From Alnus glutinosa (taxonomy: Eukaryota; Streptophyta; Magnoliopsida; Fagales; Betulaceae): a stretch of 64,000 nucleotides of DNA. A program made the position numbers and the translations under genes. Below, one piece after another: positions 11,663-21,860 of this stretch (position 1 is the first letter of the stretch; each line of letters begins with the position of its first letter). The stretch spans positions 32,578,804 through 32,642,803 of the forward strand of contig NC_084888.1 in the NCBI RefSeq assembly GCF_958979055.1. The letters are read 5' to 3'. A model generated the notes under the pieces. That model did not search any database. It was not told where the DNA came from and was given only the letters and a program-made list of their open reading frames with translations.

Positions 11663-12658
11663 ATGGCGCACCCAGTGACAGAGGCGAGCGAGGATAGCCC
11701 ATTCGGCTCGCTGACGGCCGACGAGTTCTACGCGCGCCACAAGGTCAGCCACGGCTCCGAGTACATCACCAACGCCAGGGGCCTCAAGCTCTTCACCCAG
11801 TGGTGGACCCCGCTCCCCCCGACCCAGCCCATCGGAATCCTAGCCGTCGTCCACGGCTTCACCGGCGAGTCCAGCTGGTTGATTCAGCTCACCGCCGTTT
11901 TTTTCGCCAAAGCCGGCTTCGCCACCTGCGCCATCGACCACCAGGGCCACGGCTTCTCCGACGGCCTCGTCGCTCACATCCCCGACATCAACCCCGTCGT
12001 CGACGACTGTATCTCCTTCTTCGACAACTTCCGTGCGCGCCACGCGCCGTCTCTGCCCTCATTCTTGTATTCCGAGTCCCTCGGCGGCGCGATCGCTCTC
12101 CTCATCACCCTCCGCAAGGAACGCGTGGGGCGCGCCTGGGACGGCCTCATCCTCAACGGTGCCATGTGCGGGGTCAGTGCCAAGTTCAAACCGCCCTGGC
12201 CGCTGGAGCACTTCCTCTTCTTAGTAGCAGCATTGGTCCCCACGTGGCGCGTCGTGCCCACGCGGGGGTCCATACCGGAGGTCTCGTTCAAGGAGGAGCG
12301 GAAGCGGAAGCTGGCGTTGGCGAGCCCACGTAGGACGGTGGCAAGGCCACGTGCGGCCACGGCGCTTGAGCTTCTGAGGATATGCAGCGAGCTGCAGGGA
12401 AGATTCGAGGAGGTGGAGGTGCCTTTGCTGATCGTTCACGGTGGCGACGACGTTATATGCGACCCGGCTTGCGTCGAGGAGCTGTACGGACGCGCCGCGA
12501 GTAAGGATAAGACGCTCAAGATCTACCCCGGTATGTGGCACCAGTTGATTGGCGAGCCCGACGAGAACGTAGAGCTGGTTTTCGGGGACATGTTGGAATG
12601 GCTTAGGAGTCGGGCCACACGCGCCGCTGGAGACGGTGGCCCGAATCTTATAAAATAG
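11663..12658 (+). CDS. MAGL: Monoacylglycerol lipase-like alpha/beta hydrolase (intronless, 331 aa)
   Basis: Serine hydrolase of the plant MAGL/caffeoylshikimate esterase group (Hydrolase_4 fold), expected to release fatty acids or other acyl groups from monoacyl lipids, lysophospholipids or related esters. The frame is 331 codons with ATG at 11663; an upstream in-frame GTG is not needed. Visible features: oxyanion-side VHGFTGESSW (63-72), DHQGHGFSDG (92-101), nucleophile elbow S-E-S-L-G with Ser139, catalytic Asp in HGGDDV (about 263) and catalytic His293 in WHQLIGE. The first elbow position is Ser in place of the usual Gly, which I recall as normal for the At1g11090-like subgroup. The PPWPLEHFLF and SPRRTVARPRAAT segments also fit that subgroup. 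The single exon is strikingly GC-rich compared with its AT-rich surroundings. Cytosolic or membrane-associated; no signal peptide. The exact substrate cannot be read from sequence. Confidence 0.93.
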   Translation: MAHPVTEASEDSPFGSLTADEFYARHKVSHGSEYITNARGLKLFTQWWTPLPPTQPIGILAVVHGFTGESSWLIQLTAVFFAKAGFATCAIDHQGHGFSDGLVAHIPDINPVVDDCISFFDNFRARHAPSLPSFLYSESLGGAIALLITLRKERVGRAWDGLILNGAMCGVSAKFKPPWPLEHFLFLVAALVPTWRVVPTRGSIPEVSFKEERKRKLALASPRRTVARPRAATALELLRICSELQGRFEEVEVPLLIVHGGDDVICDPACVEELYGRAASKDKTLKIYPGMWHQLIGEPDENVELVFGDMLEWLRSRATRAAGDGGPNLIK

Positions 12659-12910
12659 TCAGCGATGACGTTTTAAGTCTGTACACATGGCAATACTAGC
12701 AACCAATGAGAGCTTGCGTAGTGGCTGCAAGTTGTCAGTTTATAATAATATATCCGTTAATGGGTTATCTATCTAAAATGGGTGAATATATATATATATT
12801 CTTTTTTTGAAGAATAAATGGGTGAATATTAAAGCATGGCAACTGTGTCGGTTTTTGTTGTGGAAAAAGCAAAATTCAAGTCCAATATCATCCTATTATT
12901 ATATTTGGGT

Positions 12911-13082
12911 GAGAGCAGTGATTGGGAGGGGACCTAGCCGGCTCCTTCCCCTCTTTTCAATAAACAAATCAATTTTATTAAAAAAAATAAAAAATAAAAC
13001 AATTCACTTTTTGAATATAATTGGTTTGTTTATTGAAAAGGGGGAAAGGGACCGGCTAGGGGTCCCTCCTAATCACTGCTCT
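12911..13082. mobile_element. MITE with ~65-bp inverted arms
   Basis: The left arm begins AGAGCAGTGATTGGGAGG (12912) and runs through CCGGCTCCTTCCCC and TTCAATAAACAAATC. The right arm is its near-complement, ending CCTCCTAATCACTGCTCT (13082). A short A/T core separates them, so the whole unit folds into a hairpin of about 170 bp. No convincing target duplication. It lies 250 bp after the MAGL stop. Confidence 0.8.
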
Positions 13083-13354
13083 TGGTACAAAACTTCATGA
13101 ATTGATTGTTGGGGGACGGTTTTCCGTCCCCCAACCAGCATTTATAATAAACAAATGCTTCTTTTTTTTTTGATAAAAAAGAGCCTATTTTAAAGAAAAG
13201 GGGGCAAGGGACATATACCTAGAATTTAGAAAGGCGTAAACCCAATTTATTGATAGATTTGGAACCGAAAGGGGAAGATTCTTAGCGTATCATCCCTTTA
13301 AGGTTAGGTGAGATTATTAATTTCAGGGCTATAATGATTTGCATCTACAGTTTA

Positions 13355-13575
13355 TTCATATGGACAGAAATTTCCTACGACCCATATATAAAATTGACAT
13401 GTGTCTCTTAACATGTGAGAAGTACATGTTATTTAAATAGCATATGCTTTTTTTAATAGCATTAATAAAAAAACATGTGTTTCTCACATATTTAAAGGAC
13501 ACATGTTCTTTTTCCTTTAAATATGTGGGTTGAAGGAAATTTTGTACAAATCAGTTTGTAGGAAATTTTTGTCCC
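13355..13575. mobile_element. MITE-like inverted-repeat element
   Basis: The left side reads GGACAGAAATTTCCTACGACC. The right side, complemented, reads GGGACAAAAATTTCCTACAA. Between them are nested inverted words (ACATGTGTCTC, TTCTCACATATTTAAAGGA). The borders are approximate. Confidence 0.4.
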
Positions 13576-13779
13576 ACTCATATAGTCAGAGAGTAATTAA
13601 TTGTGTTGGGAATAGATCTTTTCAAGTTAAGTGAAATGAAGAGGATTTATGATTAAGATTTTATTTTCAAAGTTAAGTGAAATAAAGAGAATTTATCCTT
13701 AAGATTTCATTTAAGGGTTAAATACTTTTGAGATATAACTTGTGGTGTGTTAGGATTCTTTCTAATTATTTGTCTGAGT

Positions 13780-14015
13780 GCCCGTTCGGAACTACTTATT
13801 TGCATAAATAATTTGCGATTTTAAAGGAAATCGCAAATCATGGGATGTTTGGAGATTGCGATTTAAAATTGCATTTTCTAAAATCGTGAAAAAAAAAAAA
13901 TCACGATTTTTGGCAGCAGGATAGTAGGTGCTTAATTGAAAAGGTGTGAATTTAATCCAAAACCACGATTTCGCATAGCAATTATTTAGTGCGATAGTTA
14001 CCAAAAATTTTAGCG
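13780..14015. mobile_element. GCGTTTGG/GCGATTT-type MITE, decayed copy
   Basis: Repeated GCGATTT and AAATCGCAA words on both strands between GCCCGTTCGGAAC and GATAGTTACCAAAA, like the units at 10.5 and 20.7 kb. No gene is seen between 13.1 and 14.5 kb. Confidence 0.4.
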
Positions 14016-14544
14016 GAAAGGAAAAAAATTTCAAGATTACCCACCTAAAATATATTAAAACCCTTGTTTTTTCTTCTTTTTCTTGGTCTCTCTTTGACTC
14101 TCTTCTTTCTCCTTGGCGTTGGCCTGCTACAGACTTGCTCCTGTTGCATCTTGCCTCCAAATCTCAGATAAGTATCTTACCTTATGATCGGTGACACTGC
14201 TTTTTCAAAGTCTTGCATTTTCTTGTTGTTTGTGTGGTTTTGTTTGAACAAATAAAAAGGAATTGATATATGTTGAGAAAGAATGATAGAAGTCAGAACG
14301 GTAGTCATAAACTTCATAGATATATGTTGACAAAGAACTGAAAGAAGGGTAGAAGCTATAAGGTAGTTGATATGTGCTTTGATATCCTTATACGTACGTT
14401 GAAAAATAAAGATAAAAAGACAGTGGATGTTAGACCACGCGTTAAAGGTTTTTTTTTTTTTTTTTTTTTTTATTATTATTACTATAATAGTTGAGTAAAT
14501 GTTTAAATTGAATAGACAGGTAATGGAGATAACTGTACACTGCA

Positions 14545-14845
14545 GGGCACAGTACTTGATAATCAATGTTTGATCGATCAAAAGCTGACTTCTTCTGATG
14601 CACTTTTGGAAGAAGCTTCTGCTACTCTTTTGACTTGTCAGTTGGCTGCATTTTCTGGTTGTGGGAATTTATTTTCAAAGGGAGATGCTTTACTTGTTAT
14701 TATTGCTATCAACAATCCTCCTCTTTTCTCTTCTTGGTCTTTTGCTACTTGCATTTCAGATATTAGTTTAGTTTTATTTTCATTTTATAGCTGAAATGTT
14801 TTGAAAGTATCTTGTAATGCCAATTTTCTAGCACACTATTTAGCT
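14545..14845 (+). pseudogene. RNase H-like (RVT_3) fragment of a LINE-type retroelement
   Basis: The + frame around 14570-14794 encodes SDALLEEASATLLTCQLAAF, then GNLFSKGDALLVIIAINNP, FSSWSFATCISDISLVLFSF and YS. This pattern fits the RNase H-like domain found at the C-terminus of plant LINE-derived proteins: E-A helix, the (E)GD strand and the S-W-x-F-x-x-x-I-x-D-I helix. A TGA follows where a Trp is expected. The same frame then continues with NVLKVS and a remnant of the C-A-N-F-R-A-H stretch (CNANFLAH), so the stop looks like decay. No reverse transcriptase part is seen nearby. Too short and broken to work; a remnant of a 5'-truncated insertion is likely. Confidence 0.65.
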
Positions 14846-14849
14846 ATCT

Positions 14850-15480
14850 CATATGATTTTCTATTTTCTCTTCCATTAGGATAAGAAGCGAAAAATATCA
14901 AACCTTGTAACCCTTTTCCCATATTCAATTAAAAAAAAAAAGTGTTTGATTGATCACTGTGTAAGCATAATATATAAAAATAAAATGCTATTAAATTAAA
15001 TAAGCAGCAGAATTATAAATACCTCCAGCCATATCTTTGTTCAAGCGAGATGAAGAATGAAGAAAATTTTCTGCAACACAAAGAATTCTGAAAAAAGACA
15101 AAATTTAGAGAGTTCTTCTAACCTATGCCTATCAGTGTGTCGATAGATGGATACACATGGCTCTTTATATAGGTAGGCTAGGAACCCTCGTTATTAATTG
15201 GATAGCTGATTATTCTCCTCCCATCAAGGAGAATAAATCAGGAATAAAAAAACTGTTTTGATTTCATATAACTTAATGTGAAATAAATCATATTCAATAT
15301 TTATATTAAATAATTACCGTTATGATAATTATTTAAATTCCAACTATTACAATAAAATAAATAATTACCGTTATGATTTATTTAAATTTTAACCGTTACA
15401 ACAAATTAAATGTGTCTGAGGGACACAGATGTAATTTCTTACGCACCGCAGGCAACAGTGCACGATTTATTTGGTTTATA
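14850..15480. other. Intergenic, AT-rich, no gene recognised
   Basis: No coding similarity. Two short tandem-like stretches with AATAATTACCGTTATGAT occur at about 15309 and 15361. Confidence 0.5.
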
Positions 15481-16170
15481 ATAGATTACTGTTCAATGAA
15501 CAGTGATTCGATGAGTACAATAATTTTTTTCTACTGTGATTTTTATTTATTTTTTTAAACGATTTTTTTTAATTATTCAAGGATTTTATAGATTACTGTT
15601 TGTGAACAGTGATCCATCACTATTCACTAAACATTAATAGATATTTTTTTGATGAAATTGTACAGATTTTTAATTTTTAATTTTTTTTATAAAATCATGA
15701 ATTTTAATAGATCACTGTTCGACTATTTTTTTTTTTGAGAAAGTGATCTCCTGTTTACTGAACTATAATATGTATTTTTTCTTGAAACCTCACGGAGTAG
15801 TTATTTTATTTATTTGTTTTTTAAAATCATTTGATCCAACACTCTTCAATGAACAGTAATATGTACAATACTTTTTTTTTTCTTTTTTCTTTTTGTTTTT
15901 TTTTTTTTTAAAACAAATCTATTACATATTTTAATAGTTTAATAGATTACTGTTCAATAATAAGTACAATACTTTTTCTGAAGTTGCGCTGAGATGTGGT
16001 CTTTAGTTTTATTTTTAAAAATATATTCACGGATTTTAATAGATCACTAAACAGTGATGTAATTGAAAGAGATATGATTCTTCACCACCTAAATTTAAAA
16101 CTTTTCACTACCTTGTCTATGTGGCAAGGTGGTCCCCTACTAATTTTAGAGTTTTTTTTTATTTTTAAAA

Positions 16171-16350
16171 GAGAAATGATCCCTACACTTATTTCTCACA
16201 ACAGCCCCACAACAAGCTGACGTGGCTGGTAATATTTTATTATTTTTTTACAAAAAGAAAAGAAAACAAAACAAAAAAATAATAAAATATTACCCGCCAC
16301 GTCAGCTTGTTGTGGGGCTGTTGTGAGAAATGAGTGTATGGATCATTTCT
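16171..16350. mobile_element. MITE family B inside family A
   Basis: Long inverted arms: GAGAAATGATCCCTACACTT, then CACAACAGCCCCACAACAAG and CTGACGTGGCTGG on the left, with the near-complement ending GGATCATTTCT on the right, and an A/T core. The same family occurs at 30134-30412, so it is a multi-copy hairpin element. Confidence 0.85.
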
Positions 16351-16376
16351 TTTTTTAAAAAGGGATTTGATTCTTG

Positions 16377-16454
16377 TACAACACCAATACAACAACTGTA
16401 CAACAACCCCTCACATGAGGGTGGGCCCAAGTAAGTTGTTGTATTGGTGTTGTA
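16377..16454. mobile_element. 78-bp miniature hairpin element (family C) inside family A
   Basis: TACAACACCAATACAACAAC at the left end is matched by its complement at the right end (TTGTTGTATTGGTGTTGTA), with a short GC-rich centre (CATGAGGGTGGGCCC). It lies about 25 bp from family B within the family A element. Confidence 0.7.
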
Positions 16455-16619
16455 AATCTAACATTTTCCTTTTAAAAAATAAAATAAAGTGAGTGACCAC
16501 TTTCCACATAGACAAGGTAGTGAAAAGTTGTATATTTAGGTGGTGAAGAATCATTTCTCTTACTGAAAGTATCACTGCTAACTAAACAGTAACAATTTTA
16601 TTTTATTTTATTTTTTTAA

Positions 16620-18998
16620 GGGTTAAATACAAAAAAAAAGCCTTCCAAACTATCATCTGTTATTCGGATGGTCCCCCGAACTACCAGTGTTTACAGTTCA
16701 GTCCCGAAACTACCAATTGCTTGTTTTTTGGCCTCATCCGTCAGTTTGTACTGTTTAAGTGGATGGAAACTGAATCACGTGCACAACGTGTGACTCTTTT
16801 ACCTCAAAAGCCCGAAAATACCCCTCTCCTTACGCTTTGAAATTCCTGCCTCGTTCTCTCTCAAAACATGTCCGACGTCGTCATTTCGGCACCTCCCCGA
16901 CTTTCTCGCTCTTTCTTCTTCCTCTTTGTTTTTACTCTGGAAGAATCACTGAGGGCTCACAATCGACATGCAAAGAGACCCTCACCAGTCGTGATTAGAA
17001 GGACCAGACGTCCATGCACCAAACATCATTAACAAAGAAGGTTTTGTATTTTGTTCCTTCTTATGGCTTGCTTGTCCTCCTCCTTTTTTCAGCCTTTTGT
17101 ATTTTGTGAGTCTCTTACTGCTATTTTAGCAAAAATGGTTTCTAGTTTCTACCACCGAAAAGGGACAAGAACCAAAATTTCACAGATTATAAACCAGGCC
17201 TAAAAAACACATCATGAAAACAAAGTGTAAGGAGGAGGATGAGGTAATTAGTTTCAGCCACAACCAGTTAAGGAATAGCTTCTGGGCATTGATTTCTCTC
17301 TCTCTCTCTTGCATTTCTTCCATGCTATGTTTTTTGTTTGCTTTTGTCAACTTCTCTGTTGGTCGGTCTGCTTTCCTTTTACTCTTTTTTGTTTTTTGCT
17401 TTCTCTTTCATTTTCTACGACCCAATATTGCTTTTTCACTCTTCGTTTTACTGTTCATGGACAACGACAACGACAATGAAACAACAACAACACCAACAAA
17501 AACTACTTTCTGACTAGCACTTTAACCTATGAAAACTAGAAGTTTCAGGGAAAATGCAACATAGAAATTTAGATGTATGGCTCATGAACATGATGAGAGA
17601 TGACTTATATTAGCTTGGCATAGTTGAATAATTTGAGATTTGTGGTTTTAGACATGTCTAAATGCCATTAAGACTGCCAGTAAAAGAAAAATGGCGAAAT
17701 TTGTAATATAACTGTAGCTGAAACTTGCAAGTGCATCTTGACAGATGCTGATAAGACTGATTAACTAAACAAAAGATTGAAACTTCATAAGTGGAAGATC
17801 TCTAATGATTGTGAACTATGTTCATCATGGTCTGTTTTCATCATGAACTATTTTCATGCTCTGTTTTAGAACATGAAAACAGAGGTGAACAGAGTCGCTT
17901 GATTTCGTTTGCTCTAATCTGTTTTTTCATGCCATTGAGACTACTCTCTTCACGTTTCATCTTGTATTCCTTTCAAATGAATGTACTTATTAATCTTTCT
18001 TAATTCATGTATCTCTGTAACCATTTCTCTATACCACTTGTGTGTGTGTGCGCACACGCCATGGCTTCCACTTCGTCTCTGACGCTCTCACAATCCCTCC
18101 TAGCCAGAGCCATTTCCCACCACCATGGCTCCAATTCGTCCTTGTCCTCCTCCCTCTCCACGCTCTCTATGCCCACCTTCTCGGGCCTAAAATCCTCGCC
18201 CGCTAAGCCGTCGACCGAGTTCCTCCACCTCTTTTGCCTAGCCCGCCACCGTGGACAAGACCACTGATACCTCCCTGGTGGAGAAGTTCGTGAACACGAT
18301 TTGGTTCCTGTGGATGGACGCGGGGGAGAAGGCCAACTCGGGTCACCCTGGTCTGCCCATGGGGTGCGCTCCGATGGGTCACGTCTTGTACGACGAGGTC
18401 ATGAGGTACAACCCCAAGAACCCATATTGGTTCAACCACAACCGCTTCGTCCTCTTCGCCGACCATGGCTTCATGCTCCAGTACGCTCTACTCCACCTCG
18501 CTGGCTACGACAATGTCCAAGTAATTTCTTAACTGGTTTGTCCTTTTGTTTTTGTTTTGAATCTGTCGTGGATTTTTGGGTTGGCTTTACAAGTTCTTTT
18601 TCTGTGTCTATTTCTTTATGGCTTTGCAAAGAGCACGCACCCGCTGGCGATGCACAATCCTAGAAATATTTGTGGTAGACCGGCCAAGAACAAGAGAAAA
18701 GCACGAGACCGTCTCCTTCGAGAATATCGCAGGAGACTTCGAGAATATCTCAGTTATTGTTTCTAAGGACAGTTTCGAAATTTTAACGTGTAGGGAGGAG
18801 TATTTTCGGGCTTTTGGGTTAAATGAGTCACGTGTTGTGCATGTGACTCAGTTTCTATCCACTTAAATAGCACAAACTGATGGATGGGGCTAAAAAAAAG
18901 CAATTAGTAGTTTAGGGGGCCAGACTACAAAAACTAATAGTTTGAGGGGCCATCCAAAGAACATGTGATAGTTTGGAGAGCTTTTTTGTATTTAATCA
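16620..18998. mobile_element. Pack-MULE-like element with ~215-bp TIRs carrying transketolase exon 1
   Basis: The left TIR (16620-16834) begins GGGTTAAATACAAAAAAA and contains AAAGCCCGAAAATACC. The right TIR (18787-18998) is its complement at roughly 80 percent by eye. An 8-bp direct repeat (TTTTTTAA) flanks both ends, 9 bp with one mismatch, as expected for Mutator-like insertion, although the sequence is low in complexity. The interior has no transposase. It carries a plastid transketolase exon (18061-18520) with the start of its intron, and about 1.2 kb of unassigned sequence (16835-18060) with small open frames at 16868 and 17214. Long TIRs, no transposase and a captured gene piece define a Pack-type non-autonomous element. 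Both TIRs contain an imperfect palindromic CACGTG-rich patch. Confidence 0.75.
18061..18520 (+). pseudogene. Plastid transketolase exon 1 fragment (captured, frameshifted)
   Basis: The first block starts ATGGCTTCCACTTCG and encodes a transketolase transit peptide start ([20 protein letters not shown]). After a frameshift between about 18205 and 18250, the mature N-terminus continues in another frame: [52 protein letters not shown] and [13 protein letters not shown]. It stops at NVQ|GTAATT, the expected exon 1 donor, followed by intron-like sequence. Several normally fixed positions are changed: the segment expected as SAGHG reads FADHG, and TIRFL reads TIWFL. No other transketolase exon follows. 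With the frameshift, missing thiamine-diphosphate domains and position inside an inverted-repeat element, it is a captured, non-functional copy. Confidence 0.88.
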
Positions 18999-19072
18999 TT
19001 TTTTAAAATCGATCATTCATGATTTTTTTCTAATAGTATCGGCACAGTTATTTTTGACTGAAAATCAGAAAT

Positions 19073-19114
<42 letters not shown>

Positions 19115-20184
19115 TAAATCAATCACACTGATCGATCACCCATATTAATTTTAATTTTTTTAAATAGATTATTGTTCACTAAACAATGATCATGAACAGT
19201 AAATATAGATTTTTTTTTTTTTTTTTTTAAAAAAAAATCGATCACACTGATGGATCTTTTCTTTTCTTTTTAAGATCATTGCTCACTTAACAGTGATAGG
19301 CACAATGATTTTTGCTGAAATTATAATCTCTTTGGTATATATTAGGGTTTCGATCTGACAAACTGTTCGCACAACATAGCTCTGTCCATTTGTGGGCTGT
19401 AAACAATACTTTACTATTTATGTTTTAGACTAATTTTTAATGTACTTTTAAGTTTTTATTGTACTTAACAATTACTAGTTTGAATTATTGGTGAATTATG
19501 TAGAAGTTAAATTTGATAGATGGTATTGGCTTACATTGATTGTTTATTCTTATATTTTTCATTCAATGCCTATTTGAAATCTTTATCTCAAGAAAAAGTA
19601 TATAATGAACATTCGGAAGATGAACATGTCGTCATGTCGACATAAGTATCAAAGGAAAAAAAGAAGAAGATGGTGGCATCTTTTTAAGACTTAGAATTTC
19701 AGATAAAGAGGGTTGGAATCTCTTTCATCTTCTCTCTTTTGACATTATCTTGATGAACTGTTTTCTTGAACCTCTCCTTGTAGAAATCAAATGTCAATGT
19801 AACTTAATTTATTTGCTTCCTTAGTTCTTGAATGGAGGCTTGGTCTAGGAATAGAGGAAACACCCCGGCCGCTTTGCTAATCAAAGCTTTTGTCATAATT
19901 GTGCTTCCAACCATACCTCTATTGGTTCCTTCATGTTGGTTATTTGACTATTATAAACAAATGTCTATACGAGTAATTTGCTTATGAAATTGCACTTTTA
20001 TATTAATATTATCCAAACACTTAATTGACAGAAAAAACACTTTTTAATCAATATTACCAAACGCTAAGTGCGATTTTAAAAATTGCGTTTTTAAAATCAC
20101 ACTTATTGAAGTCGCTACTTTTTAAAATTGCACTTATTGAAATCGCAATTTCAAACGCACTCTAAATTTGAGAGAATTTGAGCA

Positions 20185-20335
20185 TGTGATTGTGAAAGAC
20201 TACTTATGAAATCCATCTAAATGGATAAGTGGTTAGGCATCTTTATTTTTTTATTGGTCATATGGGCTCCATAAGTGGTCTCTCACAATCACTTGCCTGA
20301 ATTTTCTTAAATTTGAGCAAATAATTTGAAAAGAT
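20185..20335. mobile_element. MITE with GTGATTGTGAAAGAC ends (copy 1)
   Basis: The left side GTGATTGTGAAAGACTACTT is mirrored by GTCTCTCACAATCACTTG on the right. A related copy at about 56150-56310 shares the word order, including GACTACTTATGAAAT, GGATAAGTGGTT-like and CAAATAATTTGA. Confidence 0.6.
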
Positions 20336-20726
20336 CTTGATCTATTTGCGGTTTAACTCAAAATCAAATGGACTTCTCGATTTTAAAAACTATCACATAT
20401 GGTACTTGTATATATCCAATAAATGCCGATAGTACTTCTGCCTAATATTTTAACGGTGTGTTTTGTCAAACCAATTAACAATTGACACGTGTTTCATATG
20501 TCTCATTAATGTTAGGGAACATTTCACAAAACCTCCTCATGAACTTCCACTTGTTTTGAAACTACCCCATAAAGTTTAAAAAACTGTAAATTGTAACCAT
20601 CGAACTTCTGATGCAATGTCCTCTATTTTGTTAGGATTTATATTTAAATCTTAACAGATACCTTGAAAATGATAAAAATACCATTTTTTTTTTTTTTTTT
20701 TTCTTCAATAAAAAAATGAGGGTTTC

Positions 20727-21002
20727 TAAGGGTGCGTTTGGGATTGCGATTTCGTAGAGAAAATGTGCGATTTTAAACCAAATCGCAGAAAATGAAGAAA
20801 AAAAAATTGTGATTTGAAAACGCAGAAAAACGCTTATTCAAATCACAGGTAATTTCATGTTTTTTTGAAAACACAGTATTTTAAAAGGCTAATCTGCGAT
20901 TTTAAATGCCAAACTGCGATTTTACCAGACGCTTAATTGCGTTTTTAAAAATAATTTTTTTTTAAATCGCACTTTTTGAAATCGTAAACACAAACGGATC
21001 CT
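20727..21002. mobile_element. hAT-like MITE with GGTGCGTTTGGGATTGCGAT ends
   Basis: The left end is GGTGCGTTTGGGATTGCGAT. The right end, complemented, is GGATCCGTTTGTGTTTACGA. The inside is full of GCGATTTTAAA words on both strands. Relatives lie at 10.5 and 13.8 kb. Confidence 0.6.
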
Positions 21003-21011
21003 AACTTTCAA

Positions 21012-21015
<4 letters not shown>

Positions 21016-21052
<37 letters not shown>

Positions 21053-21165
21053 AATGTAACATCTATGACTTTCTTACCTCTCCCGTATCGGATATGAGAG
21101 AGAGAAAGAGAGAGGATAATGTAACATCTATGACTTTCTCGCCTCTCTCATATCGGATCTCTGTA
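21016..21165 (+). repeat. (GA)n tract and 65-bp tandem duplication
   Basis: About 17 GA units lead into AATGTAACATCTATGACTTT at 21053, repeated at 21118 (period 65 bp). Each copy ends in a GTATCGGAT or ATATCGGAT word. Confidence 0.8.
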
Positions 21166-21439
21166 ATTAAAACTTATTTTTTGCCTATGGAGATTCCCAA
21201 ATCTAATTGTAGCTTTTTTTTTTGGTCTACCAAGCATCCTTTGCTAGGTTGCTTCTTCATCGGATGCTAAGATTGTGCTTCTCTTCGTTTGATTTAATCC
21301 CACCATCTTCATGCTTATTTCTCATTTGTGGTTCTCCTTTTCGGTTCTGTCGTAAGTGTTGTGATGATAGTTTTGCTTATTCAAACCACCAATTTCAGCA
21401 ACCAATCCAATGGACCGAACCATTCATTTGGCCCATTCC

Positions 21440-21618
21440 TAATGAGAAATGCTCTACTTCCCAAATTTTTATCCCTAAAAGTGGTTCTCAAATGATGTGT
21501 CATCATCCCATAAGATGATGACACATTTTCTAAAATGATAAATCACATGAAATTGGGACACATCATTTGGGAACCAAATTTTGGAAAAAAAAATTTGGGA
21601 TGTGTAGCACTTCTCGGA
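21440..21618. mobile_element. MITE with GAGAAATGCT...AGCACTTCTC ends
   Basis: The left end GAGAAATGCTCTACTTCCCA and the right end (complement CGAGAAGTGCTACACATCCC) are inverted repeats. An inner inverted pair lies around GTGTCATCATC and GATGATGACAC. No transposase. Confidence 0.6.
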
Positions 21619-21817
21619 ATAGTTTCTATGGTTTTCTATATTGTTATGGTTGTTTGGGATTATTCTTGGGATGCCCATCCCTTTGTTTGTTTTCCTTCTG
21701 TAGTTATCTTCCTCTTTGGCTTTTGCAAGTTGAATAGAGAAAATAAAAAGAAAAAGAAAATAATAATAATTAAAAAAATAAAAATCTAAAATAGGTCAGC
21801 TCCTTTTTTTCTTTTTC

Positions 21818-21860
<43 letters not shown>

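Larger units (their letters stand above)
16067..16562. mobile_element. Outer MITE (family A), carrying two further MITEs
   Basis: The left arm runs from AAGAGATATGATTCTTCACC through CACTACCTTGTCTATGTGGC and AAGGTGGTCCCC. The right arm is the near-complement, ending GGTGGTGAAGAATCATTTCT. Between the arms lie two unrelated inverted-repeat elements (16171-16350 and 16377-16454). An uninterrupted copy of the same family is at 44402-44592, which proves that the inner parts are insertions. Confidence 0.8.
15483..19310. repeat. Dispersed array of ACTGTTCA-TGAACAGT palindromes, split by insertions
   Basis: A short motif of the form ATAGATTACTGTTCA followed by TGAACAGTGATC recurs in full or half form at about 15484, 15592, 15709, 15845, 15945, 16040, 16567, 19165 and 19275, separated by T-rich spacers. 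The best copy (15488-15504) is an exact palindrome, ACTGTTCA-A-TGAACAGT. The series is interrupted by a nested MITE (16067-16562) and by the Pack-MULE-like element (16620-18998), then resumes. I read it as one old, internally repetitive sequence into which the others jumped. Spacing is irregular, so it is not a CRISPR. Confidence 0.6.

Noticed and set aside
11800..12541. Several long open frames on both strands inside the MAGL gene
   Set aside because: Shadows of a GC-rich coding region; Arg/Pro-rich or Gly/Val-rich without similarity.
15483..16060. CRISPR-like series of short repeats
   Set aside because: Irregular spacing, palindromic motif, AT-rich plant DNA, no cas genes; transposon-related repeats explain it.
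17214..17513. 99-codon hydrophobic ORF inside the Pack-MULE-like element
   Set aside because: Could be captured sequence, but no similarity or splice signals support it; mentioned only within the element.
18061..18532. Functional transketolase gene
   Set aside because: Frameshift in the transit region, changed conserved residues, no further exons, and position inside an inverted-repeat element.
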